This document shows positions 24,341 to 28,695 of a stretch of DNA of 28,695 nucleotides, piece after piece (position 1 is the first letter of the stretch; each line of letters opens with the position of its first letter). Origin of the DNA: Casp-actino8 sp044358015 (GTDB lineage Bacteria > Actinomycetota > Acidimicrobiia > Acidimicrobiales > Ilumatobacteraceae); assembly GCA_044358015.1 (NCBI GenBank), contig JBIKOO010000020.1, forward strand, positions 1 through 28,695, read 5' to 3'. The position numbers were made by a program, and so were the translations under genes. Under the pieces are notes generated by a model, which was not told the origin of the DNA, searched no databases, and saw only the letters and a program-made list of their open reading frames with translations.

Positions 24341-24818
24341 CGATCTGTCACCGATCCTTGCGAAGGTTCTGACCGTGAGCGACGGCGTCGTGCACGGCAC
24401 GCGTGAAGACCTCTCTGGGGCCAAACTCGCCGAAGCGCTTGAGCGTCACGGTTTCGTAGTGGTTGAGCGTGGACTCACCGCTGATGGCGTTGACAATGTC
24501 GCCCAAACGTTGATTCGCATGTCCGACAATTTTGCTGGAGTCATCGTCAGTACCGGGGGTACTGGTTTCGCGCCGCGTGACCAAACGCCTGAAGGCACCC
24601 GCCAAGTCATTGAACGTGAAGCCCCAGGTCTCGCCGAGGCGATGCGTCTCGTGAACCCGTTGGGTCGGCTCTCGCGGGGCATCGTTGGCATCAGAGGGCA
24701 GACCGTCATTTGCAATACGCCGGGTTCGCCTAAGGGCTGTGTTGAACAAATTGAGGCCATCGTCGATGTCTTGCCACATGCAGTTCGACTGCTCAACGAC
24801 GACCCGACCAAGCACTAA
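24333..24818 (+). CDS. MogA/MoaB-family molybdopterin-binding protein
   Basis: This 161-residue protein of the MoaB/Mog domain family would adenylylate molybdopterin in molybdenum cofactor synthesis (MogA/MoaB type). Motifs are ILAKVLTVSDGVVHGTREDLSG (8-29), VIVSTGGTGFAPRDQTPEGT and ICNTPGSPKGCVEQIEAI. The ATG at 24333 overlaps rsmB by 8 nt; upstream in-frame ATGs would run farther into rsmB and add non-family sequence. No other cofactor gene is in the window, so its pathway role rests on the family alone. MogA and MoaB cannot be told apart here. Confidence 0.88.
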   Translation: MTDDLSPILAKVLTVSDGVVHGTREDLSGAKLAEALERHGFVVVERGLTADGVDNVAQTLIRMSDNFAGVIVSTGGTGFAPRDQTPEGTRQVIEREAPGLAEAMRLVNPLGRLSRGIVGIRGQTVICNTPGSPKGCVEQIEAIVDVLPHAVRLLNDDPTKH

Positions 24819-24833
24819 TTAACGCCGTGTCGA

Positions 24834-24856
24834 GTCACGCTCGCCGATAGCGTGAC
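24834..24856 (+). promoter_or_regulatory. 8-bp perfect inverted repeat over the hisG promoter/start region
   Basis: GTCACGCT (24834-24841) and AGCGTGAC (24849-24856) are exact reverse complements with a 7-nt spacer. The right arm overlaps TAGCGT (24848-24853), a TANNNT -10 candidate lying 7 nt before a GTG at 24861. It could be a repressor operator, or a hairpin ending the upstream transcript; there is no T-run. Function is not known. Confidence 0.5.
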
Positions 24857-24860
24857 ATCT

Positions 24861-25733
24861 GTGTTGCGCATCGTTCTCCCCAAAGGTTCTCTCGAAAAGG
24901 CCACCTTCGAACTTTTTGAAGCCGCCGATCTGAGTATTCGTCGTTCGTCAAGTGTGGATTACAAGGCCACTATTGATGATCCGCGCATCATTGATGTGCG
25001 TATTTTGCGTCCGCAAGAAATTCCCCAATACGTCGCTGAAGGGCTTTTTGATATTGGAATCACTGGTCGCGACTGGGTTGAAGAAACTCAAAGTGACGTT
25101 GAGAGTTTGGGCGAATTGAAGTATTCAAAGGCAACGAGCGATCCGGTCAAAGTCGTTGTGGCAGTTGCTGGGGATAGTTCGGCACAAACAGTCGCCGATT
25201 TGCCGCACGGCGTTCGTGTGAGTTCTGAGTATCCAAGTTTGACCGAGCGTTATTTCGCTGAACGTGGAATCAAGGCCGATGTACGTTTGTCGTACGGCGC
25301 ATCCGAAGCCAAGATTCCCGACATTGCTGATTGCATCGTTGATATCACCGAGACGGGTCGGGCATTACGTGCCGCAGGACTTCGAGTCATTGACACCATG
25401 TTGGTGAGCTACACCGAAATGATTGCCAACAAAGATTCGTATGCCGATCCGGCCAAACGGCACGCGATGGGGCAGTTGATGACTCTCTTGCTCGGAACGC
25501 TCGATGCGCGAGGAAAAGTTTTGGTCAAACTTAATGTCGGTTCTGATGATCTGCAAAAGGTTTTGGCAGTTTTGCCATCAGCGAAGTCGCCAACTATCAG
25601 CGAACTTGCTGGCGGTGGATTCGCCGTTGAATCGGTTGTTGAAAAGCGCACGATTAACACGTTGATCCCTGCATTGAAAGATGCTGGAGCATCTGATCTC
25701 TTAGAGTTGCCAATCTCCAAGATTGTTGCTTGA
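24861..25733 (+). CDS. hisG: ATP phosphoribosyltransferase, long form
   Basis: HisG joins ATP and PRPP in the first step of histidine synthesis. The protein begins MLRIVLPKGSLEKATFELF, has GLFDIGITGRDWVEE, and carries the PRPP loop DCIVDITETGRALRAAGL. A C-terminal ACT-like regulatory domain covers roughly the last 75 residues, which marks the long, histidine-inhibited, HisZ-independent form. I choose GTG 24861 (290 residues) because it gives the family N-terminus and lies 7 nt after a TANNNT box; GTG 24852 would add MTS. No other his gene is adjacent; hisE often precedes hisG in actinobacteria and is absent here. Confidence 0.95.
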   Translation: MLRIVLPKGSLEKATFELFEAADLSIRRSSSVDYKATIDDPRIIDVRILRPQEIPQYVAEGLFDIGITGRDWVEETQSDVESLGELKYSKATSDPVKVVVAVAGDSSAQTVADLPHGVRVSSEYPSLTERYFAERGIKADVRLSYGASEAKIPDIADCIVDITETGRALRAAGLRVIDTMLVSYTEMIANKDSYADPAKRHAMGQLMTLLLGTLDARGKVLVKLNVGSDDLQKVLAVLPSAKSPTISELAGGGFAVESVVEKRTINTLIPALKDAGASDLLELPISKIVA

Positions 25734-25745
25734 GGTTTCAGAGTT

Positions 25746-25940
25746 ATGCGCGGCAAGGTCACAGCATTCGATGCGCATGTCGGTCTAGGCGATATCGCCA
25801 TGGCTGACGGATCAGTCGTTATGTTTCATTGCGCCGAAATTGCCGATGGGTCGCGCCAGATTGACGTTGGCTCCGAAGTTGAGTGCGACATCGTGATGAA
25901 GTTCAGTCGAGCCGAGGCCAGTGCAATTCGACCTGCCTGA
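25746..25940 (+). CDS. Small divergent cold-shock-domain protein
   Basis: This 64-residue protein aligns by eye with the cold-shock fold: RGKVTAFDAHVGLGDIAMADGSVVMFHCAEIADGSRQIDVGSEVEC. The two RNA-binding motifs are altered. RNP1, usually a glycine-aromatic-glycine-aromatic run, reads GLGDI (13-17); RNP2 reads VMFHC. Aromatic residues for base stacking are thus reduced, so nucleic-acid binding may differ from CspA. The FHC-IADGSR pattern is shared with short actinobacterial cold-shock-like proteins. It begins 12 nt after hisG and overlaps the next gene by 20 nt. Confidence 0.75.
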   Translation: MRGKVTAFDAHVGLGDIAMADGSVVMFHCAEIADGSRQIDVGSEVECDIVMKFSRAEASAIRPA

Positions 25941-26217
25941 CGATCAACGCACGCGTGACATTGTCGGCGTGTTGTTGTTGCTTCCTGAAGGTTCAGTGGT
26001 GACATACGGGGGAGTCGCGGCCGCCGCGGGATACCCCAAGCAATCACGACTAGTCGGGCGAATCTTGTCGTTGTATTCAGACTCGCTGGATCTGCCGTGG
26101 TGGCGAGTTGTCAATGTTCAAGGTCGATTAGTTCCGGGTAACGAACGTGAACAGACTGAGTTACTGAAGTCTGAAGGAATTGAACTCGTCAACGGACGAG
26201 CACGTGTCAATCACTAA
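25921..26217 (+). CDS. Alkyltransferase-like protein (ATL, YbaZ-type)
   Basis: ATL proteins are catalytically dead relatives of O6-alkylguanine-DNA alkyltransferase that bind alkylated guanine and flag it for nucleotide excision repair. The 98-residue protein has the DNA-binding winged helix (GSVVTYGGVAAAAGYPKQSRLVGRIL, 24-49) and LPWWRVVNVQGRL (58-70). The cysteine of the alkyltransferase PCHR motif is tryptophan here (PWWR, 59-62), the hallmark of ATL. Length is typical. It uses a GTG start inside the end of the cold-shock-like gene, so the two are translationally linked. Confidence 0.88.
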   Translation: MQFDLPDDQRTRDIVGVLLLLPEGSVVTYGGVAAAAGYPKQSRLVGRILSLYSDSLDLPWWRVVNVQGRLVPGNEREQTELLKSEGIELVNGRARVNH

Positions 26218-26236
26218 TTCGTGTCAATAACTAGAG
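26203..26236. repeat. 17-bp tandem duplication across two convergent stop codons
   Basis: CGTGTCAATCACTA at 26203-26216 is followed at 26220-26233 by CGTGTCAATAACTA, a 17-bp period with one difference in 14. Copy one contains the stop TAA of the alkyltransferase-like gene. Copy two contains, on the other strand, the TAG stop of the DUF1844 gene. A slippage duplication is the simplest explanation. Confidence 0.65.
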
Positions 26237-26533
26237 CGTGTTCTTGACCTGAACAAAGGCCATCCGAATATTGGCCAAGGCGTCCTTGAGCACTTCAAAG
26301 TTCTCGCCGAGTCGGGTGTCGAGACCTTCAACAAGGCAGGCCAAAGCATCAATAGCGAGCGCGGCTTCGACCAAATCTGGGGGACTGGCGGTCAGATGAA
26401 TCGCACCGAGCTCGTACAGGCCCATGGCGTGATTGGTGACGACGACCTCGGCCGGCACCTCGGCCAAACGTTGACGGGCTTCGGCCATAGCCTCAAGGGA
26501 TTCGGCGAGTTCAGGATCGGTTTCGTTGCTCAT
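26231..26533 (-). CDS. DUF1844 family protein
   Basis: This 100-residue cytosolic protein of unknown function resembles DUF1844 proteins found beside infC in actinobacteria. The shared pattern is a segment like AEVPAEVVVTNHAMGLYELGAIHL, a helix with EAALAIDALACLVEGL, and a final LKDALANIRMAFVQV. It has no signal peptide or membrane segment and is likely all-helical. It is transcribed away from infC across a 298-bp divergent region and converges on the alkyltransferase-like gene with 13 bp between stops. Function cannot be inferred beyond the link with translation genes. Confidence 0.75.
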   Translation of the reverse strand: MSNETDPELAESLEAMAEARQRLAEVPAEVVVTNHAMGLYELGAIHLTASPPDLVEAALAIDALACLVEGLDTRLGENFEVLKDALANIRMAFVQVKNTL

Positions 26534-26573
26534 GGTCGGTCAAAATGACTTTCGGTGATCGAAGTGTTTTGGA

Positions 26574-26583
26574 GGTGGCCACC
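26574..26583. promoter_or_regulatory. 10-bp palindrome in the DUF1844-infC divergent region
   Basis: GGTGGCCACC is a perfect palindrome 40 bp from the DUF1844 start. ACCCG (26581-26585) and CGGGT (26593-26597) form a second, overlapping inverted repeat. Either could be an operator for the divergent promoters; no binding protein can be named. Confidence 0.3.
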
Positions 26584-26623
26584 CGATTTGGGCGGGTATG
26601 GCTGTTTTTGCGCCACGAGCGGC

Positions 26624-26831
26624 TACGCTACCTTCCACAACTGAGGCGAAGTGGGGTTGTTGCCCCCACCTGACCACAACTGATGAACGGGAAACCGCAA
26701 GTCGACAGTGCGTTCAGGTCATTGCGAGAAGGCCATTTCGGTGGCTGACCCGTGTCGACTTCGCGTCGCCATGTATCCATCCAACGGGAGGTCAGCCCTT
26801 TGCACAGAAGTGAACAGCCATAGCACCGCCA
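26624..26831 (+). ncRNA. Structured leader RNA of the infC-rpmI-rplT operon
   Basis: TACGCT (26624-26629) is a possible -10, so most of the region to the infC start at 26832 may be transcribed leader. Helix P1 pairs CGC-AAGTCGACA (26696-26707) with TGTCGACTT-c-GCG (26753-26765): 12 pairs, one bulge. Inside it GGTCA (26717-26721) pairs TGACC (26746-26750), and GCCA (26732-26735) pairs TGGC (26742-26745). A competing helix pairs GGCTGACC (26743-26750) with GGTCAGCC (26790-26797), the latter overlapping the Shine-Dalgarno-like GGGAGGT (26786-26792). A separate hairpin GTGGGG/CCCCAC is at 26651-26669. Autoregulation of infC operons by ribosomal protein L20 or IF3 is known elsewhere; this exact structure I do not recognise. 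Confidence 0.6.
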
Positions 26832-27479
26832 GTGAACGAACCTCGCTACAACGAACGCATTCGCGCCCGTGAAGTGAGGGTGATCGGACCCGATGGAGCC
26901 CAACTAGGAATCAAGACCGTCCCAGACGCCTTGGCCCTAGCTCGTGAGATCGACCTCGACTTAGTCGAAGTCGCACCCTTGGCCACTCCGCCGGTATGTC
27001 GCATCATGGACTACGGCAAATTCCGTTACGAAGAGTCTCAACGAGCGCGCGAAGCACGCAAGAAGACGGCTCATGTTTCGGTCAAAGAAGTCAAGTTCCG
27101 ACCAAAGATCGGAAAGGGCGACTTTGATACCAAGGTGCGTCACGTCCAAGGATTCTTAGCTGAAGGCCACAAGGTCAAAGTCAGCCTGCAATTCCGAGGT
27201 CGCGAGATGGCTCACCCAGAGTTAGGAAGCAAAATTCTTGACGATGTCATCGAGCAAATTTTGAGTGTGGGCAAAGTGGAAACACAAGCTCGACTTGAAG
27301 GACGCAGCATGACGATGGTGCTTGTTCCCGATAAGAAGCCGGTGAAGAAAGAAAAGCCAGTTGTTGCCGAAAGTCCAGCAACTGAAGCCGTAGTTCTTCC
27401 TACCGAAACTCCAGTCGAAACTCCTGTGATTGAAACGACCGCTCCGGCGACCGATACACCTGAAAATTCTGAAGAATAA
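26832..27479 (+). CDS. infC: Translation initiation factor IF-3
   Basis: IF-3 keeps ribosomal subunits apart and checks the start codon. The 215 residues hold the N-domain (NERIRAREVRVIGPDGAQLG, DLVEVAPLATPPVCRIMDYGKFRYE), a lysine-rich linker, and the C-domain (VKEVKFRPKIGKGDFDTKVRHVQGFL, VSLQFRGREMAHPELG, GRSMTMVLVPDK). A proline/threonine/glutamate-rich acidic tail of about 45 residues (after KKPVKKEKP) is extra. The start is uncertain. GTG 26832 has no Shine-Dalgarno. ATA 26820, with AGAAGTGA just upstream, is in frame after the stop at 26811 and would add MAPP; infC often uses a non-canonical start for autoregulation. GTG is kept as the conservative choice. Confidence 0.95.
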   Translation: MNEPRYNERIRAREVRVIGPDGAQLGIKTVPDALALAREIDLDLVEVAPLATPPVCRIMDYGKFRYEESQRAREARKKTAHVSVKEVKFRPKIGKGDFDTKVRHVQGFLAEGHKVKVSLQFRGREMAHPELGSKILDDVIEQILSVGKVETQARLEGRSMTMVLVPDKKPVKKEKPVVAESPATEAVVLPTETPVETPVIETTAPATDTPENSEE

Positions 27480-27517
27480 ATCACTCGATCTAAAAACCTT
27501 GAACAAAGGACACAGCA

Positions 27518-27715
27518 ATGCCCAAGATGAAGACCAGCAAAACAGCAGCGAAGCGTTTCAGTAAGACCGGCACGGGCAAGATTCGTCGCCTCCAGCAGAA
27601 CCGCCAGCACTTGTTCGAAAAGAAGCCGTCCACTCGTACCCGCCGTCTTGACGGCATGGTCGATGTGCACTCCGGTGACATCAAGAAGATCAAGCGTCTA
27701 CTCGGCGAGCGCTGA
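27518..27715 (+). CDS. rpmI: Ribosomal protein L35
   Basis: L35 (bL35) is a small basic protein of the large ribosomal subunit. The 65 residues MPKMKTSKTAAKRFSKTGTGKI to the C-terminal DIKKIKRLLGER match the family in length and pattern, with the usual K/R richness. AAAGGA about 8 nt before the ATG is the ribosome binding site. It lies 38 nt after infC and 55 nt before rplT in the universal infC-rpmI-rplT order, so the three are co-transcribed and probably share the control of the structured leader before infC. Confidence 0.98.
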   Translation: MPKMKTSKTAAKRFSKTGTGKIRRLQQNRQHLFEKKPSTRTRRLDGMVDVHSGDIKKIKRLLGER

Positions 27716-27735
27716 GTTTTACCCACCCATTTACG

Positions 27736-27745
27736 TAACTAGTTA
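27736..27745. other. short palindrome between rpmI and rplT
   Basis: TAACTAGTTA (27736-27745) is a perfect palindrome overlapping a second one, TTACGTAA (27731-27738). They sit just ahead of a very strong ribosome binding site, AAGGAGG (27758-27764), 6 nt before the rplT ATG. The stems are AT-rich and weak; no function is assigned. Confidence 0.25.
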
Positions 27746-27770
27746 AAAGAACGAAAGAAGGAGGAGTCCG

Positions 27771-28127
27771 ATGGCCAGAGTTAAGCGTGCAGTCGGTTCT
27801 AAGAAGCGTCGTAAGCAGACATTGGAACGCGCCAAGGGTTATTACGGTAATAAGAGCAGGTCAGTCCGTGCTGCAAACGAACAGGTCATGCGATCTGGTC
27901 AGTATGCATTCCGCGACCGTCGTGCAAAGAAGGGCGAATTCCGTCGCCTGTGGATTCAGCGCATCAACGCCGCATGTCGTTTGCACGAGATCAGCTACAG
28001 CCGTTTCATCGACGGCTTGAACAAGGCTGGTATCGAAGTTGACCGTAAGATCCTCGCCGATTTGGCCGTGACTGACCTTGCGTCATTCGGTCGTTTGTGC
28101 GAAGCCGCTAAGGCTGCTCTCGCCTGA
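27771..28127 (+). CDS. rplT: Ribosomal protein L20
   Basis: L20 (bL20) binds 23S rRNA early in assembly of the large subunit and in several bacteria also represses its own operon by binding a leader that mimics its rRNA site. The 118-residue protein has the basic N-terminal extension (MARVKRAVGSKKRRKQTLERAKGYYG) and globular domain (FRRLWIQRINAACRLHEISYSRFI, AGIEVDRKILADLA), complete and of normal length. AAGGAGG at 27758-27764 is the strongest Shine-Dalgarno in this operon, consistent with high expression. A methyltransferase gene follows within about 10 nt. Confidence 0.98.
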   Translation: MARVKRAVGSKKRRKQTLERAKGYYGNKSRSVRAANEQVMRSGQYAFRDRRAKKGEFRRLWIQRINAACRLHEISYSRFIDGLNKAGIEVDRKILADLAVTDLASFGRLCEAAKAALA

Positions 28128-28137
28128 GCGAGGTTTT

Positions 28138-28695
28138 CTGAACCACGAACTGGTTCTCAGTAATTCAAGTGTTCAACGACTGCGGCGCCTTGCGGGGCGC
28201 CGCAGTTCGCGTGACGACGAAGGTGCGTTCATTGTTGAAGGTGCAGTTTTAGTCGCCGAAGCGGTTGCGGCGGGCTGGGAAGTTGAAGGCCAGTACCTTG
28301 CTCCTGGTGCCGACCCGATCGACGGTGCAGGGGCGGTGCACTACTTGGCTCCTGGAGTCATGGAGAAAGTGGCCACCACTGAGACTCCGCAACCAATCAT
28401 CGCGGTTGTGGCTCGACGATTCGCCTCCGCTGATGTTTTGACCAAAGCCACTTTTGTGGTCGTTGCCGATGGCATCTCTGATCCCGGGAACCTAGGCACA
28501 ATGTTGCGCTCGGCTGAGGCTGCCGGTGCCAACGCGCTAGTTTTGACTCCCGGATCAGTTGACCCCACCAACCCCAAAGTGGTGCGTTCGTCAGCCGGAA
28601 GTATTTTTCGTCTGCCCATCATCGAAAAGATTTCGCTCAATGAAGTTGGTCGTGCTGGCCTGATTCGGCTCGGAACCTCATCACACACCAACCGC
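28138..28695 (+). CDS. TrmH/SpoU family RNA 2'-O-methyltransferase, 3' end cut by window
   Basis: This SPOUT-fold SAM-dependent ribose methyltransferase probably acts on 23S rRNA; rplT is commonly followed by a TsnR/RlmB-like gene in actinobacteria. It is open to the window end with 186 codons. Visible are SVQRLRRLAGRRSSRDDEGAFIVEG (substrate-binding N-domain), PQPIIAVV, SpoU motif 1 DPGNLGTMLRSAEAAGA, and VRSSAGSIFRLPI. The terminal SPOUT knot motifs lie beyond the window. The start is unclear: no ATG, GTG or TTG is in frame between the rplT end and the conserved region. CTG 28138, with GAGG at 28130-28133, gives a sensible N-terminus; TTG 28078 would overlap rplT by 50 nt. Confidence 0.85.
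   Translation, partial: MNHELVLSNSSVQRLRRLAGRRSSRDDEGAFIVEGAVLVAEAVAAGWEVEGQYLAPGADPIDGAGAVHYLAPGVMEKVATTETPQPIIAVVARRFASADVLTKATFVVVADGISDPGNLGTMLRSAEAAGANALVLTPGSVDPTNPKVVRSSAGSIFRLPIIEKISLNEVGRAGLIRLGTSSHTNR
28179..28206 (+). other. 11-bp perfect GC-rich hairpin after rplT, within the methyltransferase coding start
   Basis: ACTGCGGCGCC (28179-28189) pairs perfectly with GGCGCCGCAGT (28196-28206) around a 6-nt loop. It is the strongest hairpin in the window. It begins 51 nt after the rplT stop, where an operon terminator might be expected, but no T-run follows and the same bases encode the conserved LRRLAGRRSS segment. It could weaken expression of the downstream gene or protect the ribosomal mRNA 3' end. 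Confidence 0.65.

Noticed and set aside
26598..26813. 71-codon plus-strand frame in the infC leader
   Set aside because: It overlaps the conserved-looking RNA helices, has no recognisable domain, and is in frame with infC but separated by a stop at 26811. More likely untranslated leader.
28179..28206. Intrinsic terminator of the infC-rpmI-rplT operon
   Set aside because: The stem is strong but lacks a downstream T-run and lies within conserved coding sequence of the next gene, so it is listed only as a hairpin.
28341..28691. 116-codon minus-strand frame at the right end
   Set aside because: Antisense to the TrmH/SpoU methyltransferase, whose motifs are clear on the plus strand.

Overview
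The window is a run of conserved housekeeping genes from an actinobacterium. The evidence is the actinobacterial integration host factor (mIHF) next to gmk and rpoZ, a PriA without helicase motifs, a eukaryote-type isoleucyl-tRNA synthetase, SepF and YggT beside ileS, and a DUF1844 gene next to infC. Base composition is roughly balanced rather than very GC-rich, so I infer a lower-GC lineage, possibly an aquatic member of Acidimicrobiia; this placement is inference.

Layout, left to right. (1) 1-1504: end of a division cluster (yggS, sepF, yggT). (2) 1555-7099: ileS, a lysine/alanine/proline-repeat protein with a degenerate DksA-like domain, lspA and rluD. (3) 7158-15380: a pyrimidine operon (pyrR, pyrB, pyrC, carA, carB, pyrD). 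It has a textbook PyrR-binding hairpin just before the pyrR ribosome binding site and a 14-bp ARG-box-like palindrome before carA. (4) 15439-21088: mIHF, gmk, rpoZ, coaBC, metK, priA. (5) 21100-24818: a minus-strand RsmC-like methyltransferase, divergent from def, fmt, rsmB and a mogA/moaB-type gene. (6) 24861-26533: hisG, a small cold-shock-like protein, an alkyltransferase-like protein, and a convergent DUF1844 gene. (7) 26534-28695: a structured leader, infC, rpmI, rplT and a partial TrmH/SpoU rRNA methyltransferase cut by the window end.

Almost everything is on the plus strand with very short gaps or 4-20 nt overlaps, so translational coupling is likely throughout. Pathways represented are UMP synthesis (carbamoyl phosphate to orotate), GMP to GDP, CoA and SAM synthesis, N-formylmethionine handling (fmt, def), rRNA modification and ribosome assembly.

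No mobile element, CRISPR array, tRNA, rRNA or defence island is visible, and I found no wholly new system. The most interesting signals are regulatory or structural. They are the infC leader, with two mutually exclusive helices and a Shine-Dalgarno-type sequence; the ARG-box-like site inside the pyr operon; the DksA-like protein that has lost all four zinc cysteines; an RsmB missing the segment before its catalytic domain; and an 11-bp perfect hairpin at the start of the last gene, which also lacks a normal start codon.
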